Shown here: in pieces, positions 6,668 to 12,546 of the stretch | How positions within the stretch are numbered: the stretch's first letter is position 1 | How the letters are laid out: every line of letters starts with the position of its first letter | Origin: JAJFVC01 sp039698075 | Lineage (GTDB): Bacteria > Planctomycetota > Planctomycetia > Pirellulales > Thermoguttaceae | Assembly: GCA_039698075.1 (NCBI GenBank) | Contig: JBDKTJ010000141.1 | Coordinates: 1-12,546 of the forward strand | Reading direction: 5' to 3' | DNA length: 12,546 bases | Position numbers and translations under genes: made by a program | Notes under the pieces: model-generated | The model's input: the letters and a program-made list of their open reading frames with translations, nothing else | Told to the model about the DNA's origin: nothing | The model's database searches: none

Positions 6668-7105
6668 ATGATCACTCAACACGAAATAAGTCCGAACTCT
6701 TTTGGCGCCATCCCCAATTCCTTGGATGCCGACCATCAGGAAGAACGAATTCGGGCGGCTCTTGGAATCGCCTGGGGACCGCTGCCGGACGTTCAAACCA
6801 AGTGGCTGTATCGCTACTACCGCTTTCTGGCCGAACACCTGACGTTGCCGTTTCGCGCGGAATACGCCGAGGACATCGCCGGTTATCGTCAAGCGGTGTC
6901 GCCGGTCACGGTCGTTGACCTCATCGACCCCGGCGATCATGGTCGGCACGAAGACGTCGGACTGTTGTGCCGCGCCCAACGTGGGCCGCAAACGCTCGAA
7001 GTGCCGTTGGCCGACGTCGAGATTGTCGAGCATTCCCAGAACAGCCGGCTGCTGGACGACTACTGGTATTGGTTTTGGAATTGGCGGTTCGATCCGAAGA
7101 TCTGA
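6668..7105 (+). CDS. Small CcbP-like (calcium-binding) hypothetical protein
   Basis: This is a 145-residue cytoplasmic protein without signal peptide. Its central pattern is YRYYRFLAEHLTLPFRAEY, then a beta strand VTVVDLIDP, an acidic turn, and LEVPLADVEIVE. This resembles the CcbP calcium-binding family (first seen in Anabaena), where acidic surface residues bind Ca2+. The C-terminus, LLDDYWYWFWNWRFD, is very aromatic; an LLDDY-x-x-WF ending is shared, as I recall, by uncharacterised planctomycete relatives. The ATG at 6668 is preceded by GGGG about 10 bases upstream. It converges on the cystathionine gamma-lyase gene with 2 bases between stops, leaving no room for a separate terminator. Family assignment is from pattern memory; binding of calcium here is untested. 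Confidence 0.65.
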   Translation: MITQHEISPNSFGAIPNSLDADHQEERIRAALGIAWGPLPDVQTKWLYRYYRFLAEHLTLPFRAEYAEDIAGYRQAVSPVTVVDLIDPGDHGRHEDVGLLCRAQRGPQTLEVPLADVEIVEHSQNSRLLDDYWYWFWNWRFDPKI

Positions 7106-7107
7106 TT

Positions 7108-8295
7108 TCACGCCGATCTTCCAAGGGCGTCGTTCAGATCGCCGATCAAGTCGTCCACGTGTTCAATGCCGACCGACAAGCGGACCAGGCCGTCGTCGAT
7201 GCCGAGGGCGGCGCGCTGCTCGGCTGGAATGGATGCGTGCGTCATCAACGCCGGGTGTTCGATCAGACTCTCGACGCCGCCGAGGCTCTCGGCCAACGTG
7301 AACACGCGGCACGATTCAAGAAAACGGCGAGAACGCTCCAGGCCGCCGGCCAGCACGGCCGTCACCATGCCGCCGAACGCGGTCATCTGCCGCCGCGCCA
7401 ATGCCTGTTGCGGATGGCTTTTTAGGCCGGGATAAATGACGCGAACCACATCCGACCGGCGTTCGAGCCACTCGGCGATTCGCAGGGCGTTGTGGCAATG
7501 TCGTTCCATGCGGACGGCCAGCGTTTTCAGGCCACGCAGGGCAAGAAAACTGTCGAACGCGCCGCTGACGCCGCCCACGGCATTTTGCAGAAATCGCAGT
7601 TGTTCTTCAAGTTCGCGATTTTCGCCGACCACTATGGCGCCGCCGATCATGTCGCTGTGGCCGTTCAAGTATTTTGTCACCGAGTGGACGACCAAATCAA
7701 AACCAAACGTCAGCGGACGTTGACAATAGGGCGAGGCAAACGTGTTGTCGATGACCGACAAAATGCCCCGGCGACGGGCCAATGCCGCGATCGCTTCGAG
7801 ATCGGCCAGCTTGAGCAATGGATTCGAGGGGCTTTCGATCCAAATCATACGCGTGTTCGGTCGAATGGCCGACTCCATCGCCGCCAAATCGGTCGGGTCG
7901 ATGTAGGTGAAGTCCAGATCCGCGCTGCGGCGACGGACGCGCTCGAACAAGCGGAACGTGCCGCCGTAAAGATCGTCGCACACGAGGACGTGCGAGCCGT
8001 GCTCCAACGAATCCAGCACCGTCGCGGTGGCCGCCAGCCCCGAGGCGAACGCGAAGCCCGACCTGCCTTCTTCCAAGTCCGCCACGCACCGCTCGAACGC
8101 GAATCGCGTCGGGTTTTGCGTCCGACTGTACTCAAAGCCCTTATGAACGCCGGGCGACTGCTGGGCATAGGTGCTTGTGGCGTAGATCGGCGTCATTACC
8201 GCGCCGGTCGCCGGATCGGGCGTCTGTCCGGCGTGGATGACGCGAGTTTCGAAGGCCGTCTTGCTAGTCCTGGAAGGCGTTTCACGCGTGTCCAT
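7108..8295 (-). CDS. Cystathionine gamma-lyase / gamma-synthase family PLP enzyme
   Basis: This 395-residue enzyme belongs to the Cys/Met metabolism PLP family. Motifs are YSRTQNPTR (Tyr57, which contacts the neighbouring subunit's PLP), FASGLAA (84-89), ESPSNPLL (154-161), DNTFASPY (Asp184) and the Schiff-base lysine in SVTKYLNGHSD (Lys208). The C-terminal SLGGVESLIEHPALMTH is the substrate-binding segment. As a gamma-lyase it would split cystathionine into cysteine, 2-oxobutyrate and ammonia; as a gamma-synthase it would make cystathionine from an activated homoserine. Sequence alone does not separate these. The context favours lyase: its ATG lies 3 bases after the stop of the cystathionine beta-synthase gene, so the pair is co-transcribed and probably translationally coupled, forming reverse transsulfuration. 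The Shine-Dalgarno (GAAAG close to the ATG) is weak, consistent with coupling. Confidence 0.93.
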   Translation of the reverse strand: MDTRETPSRTSKTAFETRVIHAGQTPDPATGAVMTPIYATSTYAQQSPGVHKGFEYSRTQNPTRFAFERCVADLEEGRSGFAFASGLAATATVLDSLEHGSHVLVCDDLYGGTFRLFERVRRRSADLDFTYIDPTDLAAMESAIRPNTRMIWIESPSNPLLKLADLEAIAALARRRGILSVIDNTFASPYCQRPLTFGFDLVVHSVTKYLNGHSDMIGGAIVVGENRELEEQLRFLQNAVGGVSGAFDSFLALRGLKTLAVRMERHCHNALRIAEWLERRSDVVRVIYPGLKSHPQQALARRQMTAFGGMVTAVLAGGLERSRRFLESCRVFTLAESLGGVESLIEHPALMTHASIPAEQRAALGIDDGLVRLSVGIEHVDDLIGDLNDALGRSA

Positions 8296-8298
8296 CTT

Positions 8299-9672
8299 TC
8301 ACGCAGCCTGATGCTGCCTCCGTAGATGGCTGAGGACGTCGACGCGAGTAATCAGGCCGAAGAAATTGTCCTCGTCAGCCACCAGGACGACGCGCCCGGC
8401 GTCGAAAATCGGAATAAGCTCCTCGATGGTCGCCGTCGGACGCACCGTTTGCAGCCGGCGCGTCATGAATCGGTGGACGGGACTGCGAAACGCCTCCGCG
8501 TCGGTCGTGACTGCCAGCAGCAAGTCGGACTCATCGAGAATGCCGACGACCTTCGAGCCATCCAGAACCGGAAGCTGCGACACGTCGTACATCCGCATTC
8601 GCGCATAGGCGATGCTCAACGGCTCGTCCGGCCCCACGCTGATCACCGCCCCCTCGGCGAAACGATGGCTGATCACATCGCGCAGATCGCCGAAACTGGC
8701 GACGGTCAGAAAACCGCGGTCGGCCATCCAAAAGTCATTGAACATCTTCGAGAGATACTTGTTGCCGGAATCGCAAACGAGCGTGACGACTCTTTTCGGC
8801 GTGGTTTGTTCGCGGCAATACTTCAACGCCCCGGCGACCAGCGTGCCGGACGACGAGCCGGCCAAAATGCCTTCCTGTCTCAACAAAGCCCTGGCCGTCG
8901 CAAGACTTTCGGCGTCGGTCACGGTGTAGGCGCGCCGCACGCGGTCCAACTCCGCGATCGGCGGCACGAAATCCTCGCCGATCCCCTCGACCACCCAAGA
9001 GCCCGCCTCGCCAATGCGGCCCGACTTGATGTGATCGGCCAACACCGAGCCCGCCGGATCCGCCAGAACCATTTCCACCTGCGGCGCGACGCGGGCAAAA
9101 AAACGTCCCAGGCCCGTGATCGTGCCGCCGGAGCCCACGCCGCACACCACGGCGTCCACGTTGTGGCCGGTTTGGTCCCAAATCTCAGGGCCTGTGGTCG
9201 TTTCGTGGGCCAGCGGGTTCGCGGGGTTGTTGAACTGATTCACGTAGAACGATTTTGGCGTTTTCTTCGCGATGCTTTCGGCCAAGTCCTGATAATACTG
9301 CGGGTGTCCTTTGCCGACGTCGCTGCGGGTCATCACGACTTCCGCGCCGAGCGCCTTCAAGTGCAACACCTTTTCCTGGCTCATTTTGTCGGGAATGACC
9401 AAAATCAGCCGGTAGCCTTTCTGCGCGGCCACGAGCGCAAGACCCAAGCCCGTGTTTCCGGCCGTGGCCTCGATCAACACCGAGCCGGGCCCGATGTTGC
9501 CGTCGCGTTCGGCCGCTTCAATCATCGAGCGGCCAATCCGGTCCTTGATCGACCCGCCGGGGTTTTGACTCTCCAACTTAACGAACAGTTTGCAAGGGCC
9601 GGTGTCGAACGTTCGCAGTTCGACCAAGGGCGTGTTGCCGATGAGTTGCAGAATGTTGGGATAGGGAACCAT
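8299..9672 (-). CDS. Cystathionine beta-synthase with C-terminal CBS-domain pair
   Basis: This 457-residue enzyme probably condenses homocysteine and serine (or O-acetylserine) into cystathionine. The PLP domain (about 1-320) shows NPGGSIKDRIG with Schiff-base Lys43, EATAGNTG (68-75), a GVGSGGT phosphate loop and GSSSGT near residue 275. Residues about 335-455 form two CBS motifs (from VISHRFAEGAVISVGPDEP and from HRFMTRRLQTVRP), a nucleotide-sensing pair as in regulated CBS enzymes. There is no N-terminal haem domain. The start is fixed by family alignment (MVPYPNILQLIGNTPLVEL), yet no Shine-Dalgarno precedes it: a 14-bp tandem repeat ends one base before the ATG. It is followed at 3 bases by the gamma-lyase gene. 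An O-acetylserine sulfhydrylase with CBS domains remains possible. Confidence 0.93.
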   Translation of the reverse strand: MVPYPNILQLIGNTPLVELRTFDTGPCKLFVKLESQNPGGSIKDRIGRSMIEAAERDGNIGPGSVLIEATAGNTGLGLALVAAQKGYRLILVIPDKMSQEKVLHLKALGAEVVMTRSDVGKGHPQYYQDLAESIAKKTPKSFYVNQFNNPANPLAHETTTGPEIWDQTGHNVDAVVCGVGSGGTITGLGRFFARVAPQVEMVLADPAGSVLADHIKSGRIGEAGSWVVEGIGEDFVPPIAELDRVRRAYTVTDAESLATARALLRQEGILAGSSSGTLVAGALKYCREQTTPKRVVTLVCDSGNKYLSKMFNDFWMADRGFLTVASFGDLRDVISHRFAEGAVISVGPDEPLSIAYARMRMYDVSQLPVLDGSKVVGILDESDLLLAVTTDAEAFRSPVHRFMTRRLQTVRPTATIEELIPIFDAGRVVLVADEDNFFGLITRVDVLSHLRRQHQAA

Positions 9673-9673
9673 A

Positions 9674-9748
9674 CTTAGGGGCGAGGGATTAGGGGCTAGG
9701 GATTAGGGGCTAGGGATTAGGGGCTAGGGATTAGGGGCTAGGGGCTAG
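9674..9748. repeat. 14-bp G-rich tandem repeat abutting the CBS start codon
   Basis: Four exact copies of ATTAGGGGCTAGGG (9688-9743) are preceded by one degenerate copy (9674-9687) and followed by a partial one. The + strand has many G3-G4 runs with 2-3 base spacers, so it can form G-quadruplexes, and the - strand is C-rich. The array occupies the place where the ribosome binding site of the - strand CBS gene should be. I recall similar repeats scattered in Pirellulales genomes. Confidence 0.95.
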
Positions 9749-9782
9749 TGCGGTTTCACTCTCGCTGTAGCGTGTTGGGTGC

Positions 9783-9822
9783 CATGTCCACGCTTGTCAT
9801 GGGCATGTTTTCCCGAGAAAAC
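9783..9822. repeat. Two adjacent hairpins upstream of the CBS repeat array
   Basis: CATGTCCA (9783-9790) and TGGGCATG (9800-9807) form an 8-bp stem with one G-T pair. GTTTTC (9807-9812) and GAAAAC (9817-9822) form a perfect 6-bp stem around CCGA. They lie in the 256-base gap between the small acidic gene and the CBS gene, and could belong to an interspersed repeat or to the CBS promoter region. Confidence 0.45.
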
Positions 9823-9889
9823 CGCACCATGCACCCGCTTTGTAAATCGGCTCTAGAGGTTCGCAACGTTTCCATGGTTGATGGGTTCC

Positions 9890-9925
9890 GGCCGCTGGCC
9901 ACTGGCCACCGACCACTGGCCACTA
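9890..9925. repeat. GGCCACTGG-type interspersed repeat
   Basis: The stretch reads as degenerate copies of CTGGCCACTGGCCACCGACC with CCACTGGCCACT at its end. It sits directly after the stop codon (9929) of the small acidic gene. I recall such runs as dispersed, non-coding repeats in planctomycete genomes; copy number here cannot be judged from one window. Confidence 0.6.
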
Positions 9926-9928
9926 TTC

Positions 9929-10168
9929 TCAGATATTCCAACTGCTCCATTGGAGTTCGCCGCACGGTTCTTCTTCGATTTCTTCGATGGGCCACCGTGA
10001 GGCCGGCAATTCCACGTCGTCGCAAAACACGTCCTGCCCGCCGTCGTAGTCCGCCGCCATGGCCCGATAGGTTTGTTCGACCTTTTGCCGGGCGTCTTCC
10101 GCATTGTCGGCCTCCACGAGGATCGGCAAACGATAGACTCGCAACACGCTTCCTTCAAAGGTTGGCAT
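9929..10168 (-). CDS. Small acidic hypothetical protein
   Basis: The start at 10168 follows GGAGAG with a 6-base spacer; a longer frame from 10234 lacks any such signal. The 79-residue product begins MPTFEGSVLRVYRLPILVEA, two likely beta strands, then a helix NAEDARQKVEQTYRAMA, an acidic stretch and a conserved-looking tryptophan-rich end (SRWPIEE, LQWSSWN). The net charge is strongly negative and there is no signal peptide or membrane segment. The beta-beta-alpha start followed by an Asp/Glu-rich half is seen in many small planctomycete proteins of unknown role. It lies on the same strand as its neighbours but is separated from each by about 250 bases, so shared transcription is uncertain. 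I do not recognise the family. Confidence 0.65.
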   Translation of the reverse strand: MPTFEGSVLRVYRLPILVEADNAEDARQKVEQTYRAMAADYDGGQDVFCDDVELPASRWPIEEIEEEPCGELQWSSWNI

Positions 10169-10276
10169 GACCGTCTCTCCGCCAAAACCATGAATGACGC
10201 TTGGGGGAATGAAAAAAATCGCCCGTGCCGCCACAACCTTTCAAAGGCCGTGACGGCACGGCGTCGATGTTGCGCA

Positions 10277-10299
10277 CGCTTGAAGATGGTCTTCAAGCG
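10277..10299. terminator. Strong hairpin between Met/Cys-rich gene and small acidic gene
   Basis: CGCTTGAAGA and TCTTCAAGCG are perfect 10-bp arms around a TGG loop. For - strand transcription it lies about 115 bases beyond the Met/Cys-rich stop codon and about 110 bases before the next start. It is the most stable hairpin noticed in the window, but no T-tract follows it, so it may be a Rho-independent-like, processing or protective structure. Confidence 0.5.
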
Positions 10300-10352
10300 G
10301 TCGATCGAAGCGACTTACACAGGGACTGCAATCGCGGAGACTGGAGAAATCC

Positions 10353-10398
10353 GCCGACACCCTGCAGGAGTCGGCTCCACGGTTGTGGAAGCATCTCC
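10353..10398. repeat. Overlapping inverted repeats just after the Met/Cys-rich gene
   Basis: CCGAC with GTCGG (10353-10373), GGAG-TCGG-CTCC, and GCTCCAC with GTGGAAGC (one bulged A, around GGTT) overlap within 50 bases downstream of the stop at 10415. They can form mutually exclusive stems on the - strand transcript and may contribute to 3'-end formation. Confidence 0.3.
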
Positions 10399-10414
10399 GC
10401 ATCATGCGAGTTCC

Positions 10415-10909
10415 TTAACAGCAACCGCAGCACACGGGCATGCCGCCGATCATCATGCAGCACATGCAGCCGGCCTTGATGCACATGCACATGCAATCGC
10501 AACAGGCTTGGAGCATTTCGCACATCGCCTTGTCGCCGCACGTACAAGTCATCGAGACGCCGTCCTTGGTCATGGCGCACTGGCATTTGCACATCGCCAT
10601 GTTGCACTGGCACATCATCATGCCGTTCATCATGCAGCACATGCTCATCATGCCGCCGGCCATCATCTTGCACATGTTCTGAAGAGTGGCCGCAGCCATC
10701 TCGTCCTCGCACATGCAATGGATCTTCATGCCGCCGTCACATTTTTCCATTTTCATGGTGCAACGGGGCATCATGGCCATGCCCATTCCCATGGGCATCA
10801 TGCTGGGCATGCCGGACGTCGGTCCCATCATCGGGGACATTCCGCTCGACATTCCCATGCCCATGGCGCCCATCATCGTGCCACGGTCCATCATCATCGC
10901 GCTCGACAT
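10415..10909 (-). CDS. Methionine/cysteine-rich protein, putative metal-binding or sulfur-rich protein
   Basis: The 164-residue product contains 48 Met and 27 Cys, so 46 percent of residues carry sulfur. Residues 1-49 are Met/Gly/Ser/Pro-rich (runs such as MGMGM and MPMGMGMAMM) and lack Cys. Residues 50-164 are Cys/Met-rich and appear to be a tandem duplication. Unit 50-102 and unit 111-163, each 53 residues, share the order C-x-M-x-K, DG, CxC-x-D, LQ, CCMM-x-G and a closing CxC. Many CxC and CC pairs recall metallothioneins, and Met clusters recall copper-binding proteins. There is no signal peptide, so it should stay in the cytoplasm. The ATG at 10909 has only weak upstream signals (GTGAG at 5 bases; AGGAAGG at 11). 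It lies within a run of - strand cysteine-biosynthesis genes. Metal buffering (Cu, Zn) or sulfur storage are hypotheses. I recall related uncharacterised planctomycete proteins. Confidence 0.85.
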   Translation of the reverse strand: MSSAMMMDRGTMMGAMGMGMSSGMSPMMGPTSGMPSMMPMGMGMAMMPRCTMKMEKCDGGMKIHCMCEDEMAAATLQNMCKMMAGGMMSMCCMMNGMMMCQCNMAMCKCQCAMTKDGVSMTCTCGDKAMCEMLQACCDCMCMCIKAGCMCCMMIGGMPVCCGCC

Positions 10910-11201
10910 AGAAACTCACACCTTCCTGTCCAGGGCGACGAACGAGCCGGCGACGGCGGCAAGCCGCTTTGATTGGCCGACCCAAACGACGGACCACTGG
11001 ACTTGTGTGCGTCCCTCTGGTTGGTCCAGTCAGCACGCCGATCAAAAAAGAAGAATGTCTCCCGCGATTCGGGTCGACCCATGCACAACACGCTCCCTCA
11101 GTGTCTCCAAAGAATGCTCGACGGCCCGCCCCCCATTTCCGCCACGCCTCGCTCCACGAAATGGAGAGAGGCTCATGAACACCGCACAGGACTGGATTCG
11201 A
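10910..11201. other. Gap between cysK and the Met/Cys-rich gene with two inverted repeats
   Basis: This holds 292 bases without a supported gene. ACTGGAC (10996-11002) and GTCCAGT (11024-11030) are perfect arms with a 21-base loop. CCATTTC (11133-11139) and GAAATGG (11158-11164) are perfect arms with an 18-base loop, lying 35-70 bases beyond the cysK stop and possibly ending that transcript. A T-rich run (TTCTTCTTTTTTGATC on the - strand, near 11042-11057) precedes the first hairpin. A separate promoter for the Met/Cys-rich gene probably lies here, but no clear boxes are visible. Confidence 0.4.
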
Positions 11202-12164
11202 TCAAGCGGCGGCCGGAACCGGCTCATTGCCGAGTCCCTGGAACAGCGGCGTCGACAGATAACGCTCGCCGAAGCTGGCGGCCACCGTGACGATTACTTT
11301 GCCGCGATTTTCCGGCTTCGCGGCCAATCGGGCGGCGGCGGCGATGTTCGCCCCGGTGCTGATTCCGCCCAAAATGCCTTCGGCGCTGGCCAGGCGTCGC
11401 GCCCATGTGAACGCCTCATCGTTGGTGACGGTTTCCACGCCGCTCAACAAGCTGGTGTCGAGGTTCTTGGGAACGAAGCCCGGCCCGATGCCTTGAATCT
11501 TGTGGGGGCCCGGTCGGCCGCCGGAAATCACGGGCGAATCGGCCGGCTCGACGGCGTAGGCCCGAAAATCCTTGTTCTTCGACTTGATGTACCGCGTGAT
11601 GCCGGTGATCGTGCCGCCGGTGCCGACGCCGGCCACGACGACGTCGACTCGGCCTCCCGTGTCCTCCCAAATCTCTCGGCCGGTGGTTCGCTCGTGCACG
11701 GCCGGATTCGCCGGATTCTCAAACTGCTGCGGAACCCAACTGTTCGGCGTCGCCGCGGCCAACTCCTGCGCCTTGGCGATGGCTCCTTTCATGCCGTCCT
11801 TGGCCGGCGTAAGCACCAGATTGGCCCCCAACGCCCGAAGCAACGCGCGGCGTTCGAGGCTCATCGACTCGGGCATCGTCAACGTCAGCTTGTAATGCTT
11901 GGCGGCGGCGACGAACGCCAAGGCAATGCCGGTGTTGCCGCTCGTGGGCTCGATGATTTGGGTCTCCCGCGTGACGATGCCGGCTTTTTCGGCCGCTTCG
12001 ATCATCGCCCGACCGATGCGATCCTTCACGCTCGAAAACGGATTGAAAAACTCCAGCTTCAGCAACACCGTGGCCTGGCCGGCCGGTATCAAGTGGCCGA
12101 GCTTCACCAACGGCGTGTCGAAAGTGGTCTGAACGATATCGGAATACGTTTGCTGACGTGGCAT
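11202..12164 (-). CDS. cysK: Cysteine synthase (O-acetylserine sulfhydrylase), CysK type
   Basis: The enzyme makes L-cysteine from O-acetylserine and sulfide, using PLP. The 320-residue length is standard. Motifs are NPFSSVKDRIG with Schiff-base Lys47, EPTSGNTGI (72-80), QQFENPANP (146-154), GVGTGGT (179-185), GISTGAN (267-273, pyridine-binding Ser269) and GERYLST (299-305). It has no CBS domains, unlike the related gene at 8299-9672. The start ATG at 12164 follows AAAGGA with a 5-base spacer. The preceding DUF2292 gene ends 18 bases upstream, so the two form an operon. The duplicate PALP-family genes in one cluster (this and the CBS enzyme) would give separate assimilatory and transsulfuration routes to cysteine. 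Confidence 0.95.
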   Translation of the reverse strand: MPRQQTYSDIVQTTFDTPLVKLGHLIPAGQATVLLKLEFFNPFSSVKDRIGRAMIEAAEKAGIVTRETQIIEPTSGNTGIALAFVAAAKHYKLTLTMPESMSLERRALLRALGANLVLTPAKDGMKGAIAKAQELAAATPNSWVPQQFENPANPAVHERTTGREIWEDTGGRVDVVVAGVGTGGTITGITRYIKSKNKDFRAYAVEPADSPVISGGRPGPHKIQGIGPGFVPKNLDTSLLSGVETVTNDEAFTWARRLASAEGILGGISTGANIAAAARLAAKPENRGKVIVTVAASFGERYLSTPLFQGLGNEPVPAAA

Positions 12165-12182
12165 GATGATCCTTTCCGTAGG

Positions 12183-12482
12183 TTATCTGATGGATTCTTG
12201 AGCGAGTTCGAGTTGGGACGTATGTTGGCCGGGCGACCTGACGGTCGGCTCAATGCCGGTGATTTCCACGCGGTTGTGGTTCGCGGTTCTCCGCACGTTG
12301 GGCTGGATCCGACGTTTTTCCGTTCGGTCGATTTGCACCACCACGCCATCTTGAACGATGATCGTGACGGAACCGAACCGAAGATTCTGCAAAACGCCGC
12401 GAATCTGCGGCAACACGGCATCGATCGCCGCCTCGCTGTTGCGATTCGACCCATTGCCATGGTCTGAACGGATGTCGGACAT
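12183..12482 (-). CDS. YezD-like DUF2292 protein
   Basis: Residues about 23-62 match the DUF2292/YezD core: a helix (AIDAVLPQIRGVLQNL), RFGSVTIIVQDG, and VVVQIDRTEKRRI. Proteins of this family are typically around 60 residues. This one has 99, with a Ser/Asn-rich N-terminus and a polar tail of roughly 35 residues (from NVRRTANHN to ELAQESIR) of unknown role. The start at ATG 12482 is preceded by GGAG with a 9-base spacer; an in-frame TTG at 12503 has no comparable signal. The family often sits beside sulfur-assimilation genes, and here it is the first gene of an operon with cysK, 18 bases apart. The biochemical role is unknown; a regulatory or accessory function in cysteine formation is inferred from context only. 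Confidence 0.82.
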   Translation of the reverse strand: MSDIRSDHGNGSNRNSEAAIDAVLPQIRGVLQNLRFGSVTIIVQDGVVVQIDRTEKRRIQPNVRRTANHNRVEITGIEPTVRSPGQHTSQLELAQESIR

Positions 12483-12546
12483 TTGCGTCTTCTCCAAGGA
12501 CAAACGGCCTCAATAGATCCACACAAGAGCGAAAGGCGCATCGGAA

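Noticed and set aside
8326..9678. A 450-codon open frame on the + strand opposite the CBS gene
   Set aside because: The opposite strand encodes a complete PLP and CBS-domain enzyme. The + frame is a high-GC shadow with Arg/His/Gly-rich sequence and no motif.
9674..9748. CRISPR array or telomere-like sequence for the TTAGGGG-containing repeat
   Set aside because: Units are contiguous 14-mers with no spacers, and the location is internal to a bacterial gene cluster.
9756..9829. Short - strand peptide frame (MVRFSRENMPMT...) upstream of the CBS gene as a leader peptide
   Set aside because: No ribosome binding site and no Cys, Ser or Met codon cluster typical of an attenuator peptide. The sequence is explained by adjoining hairpins and repeats.
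10073..10972. A His/Ala-rich 299-codon open frame on the + strand resembling a His-rich metal-binding protein
   Set aside because: The His runs are the antisense reading of the Met codons (CAT opposite ATG) of the Met/Cys-rich gene. The Met/Cys frame has an ordered internal repeat and fits its neighbours.
10686..12467. A 593-codon open frame on the + strand opposite the Met/Cys-rich gene, cysK and the DUF2292 gene
   Set aside because: It lies antisense to two firmly identified genes and one strong one. Its translation is low-complexity His/Arg/Met sequence with no domain, and it reflects codon bias on the opposite strand.
12483..12546. Possible SAM or other sulfur-responsive riboswitch upstream of the DUF2292-cysK operon
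   Set aside because: Only 64 bases remain before the window edge and no conserved riboswitch core was recognised. The leader may extend beyond the window.

Overview
The window looks like a piece of a planctomycete chromosome, most likely order Pirellulales. It is GC-rich, and many of the small secreted or cytoplasmic proteins match families I associate with that group: a Met/Cys-rich protein, a CKPV-repeat exported protein, and a small protein ending LLDDYxYWFW. It also carries two kinds of short interspersed or tandem repeat (a 14-bp ATTAGGGGCTAGGG unit and a GGCCACTGG-type repeat) that I recall from such genomes. The taxonomic call is inference; there is no rRNA or marker gene here.

Left part (1-3300): a complete alkaline-phosphatase-superfamily protein on the + strand, convergent with an exported Gln-rich hypothetical protein on the - strand. 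The latter is divergent from an exported two-domain protein (SnoaL/DUF4440-like plus a lipocalin-like C-terminal half) whose leader contains a terminator-like hairpin. Middle part (3300-7105): a group I (NifS/IscS-like) cysteine desulfurase starting at a GTG; a convergent exported CKPV-repeat protein; an ArsC-like low-molecular-weight phosphatase-fold protein with altered catalytic positions; a divergent lone OmpR-type winged-helix protein with a strong palindrome in the shared upstream region; and a small CcbP-like protein.

Right part (7108-12482, all - strand): a sulfur amino-acid cluster. In transcription order it is a YezD/DUF2292 protein, CysK-type cysteine synthase, a Met/Cys-rich 164-residue protein (48 Met, 27 Cys), a small acidic hypothetical protein, a cystathionine beta-synthase with a C-terminal CBS-domain pair, and a cystathionine gamma-lyase/synthase. 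The set could make cysteine from sulfide (CysK) and by reverse transsulfuration (CBS plus gamma-lyase), while the cysteine desulfurase further left would draw on it. The Met/Cys-rich protein in the middle, built from an apparent internal duplication, is the most striking item and is the best candidate here for an undescribed sulfur-store or metal-buffering component.

Start codons were chosen mostly from visible Shine-Dalgarno sequences, so several genes are shorter than their longest open frames. The CBS gene is the notable exception: a tandem repeat runs to within one base of its ATG and no ribosome binding site is visible. No tRNA, rRNA, CRISPR array, transposase or prophage gene was seen.
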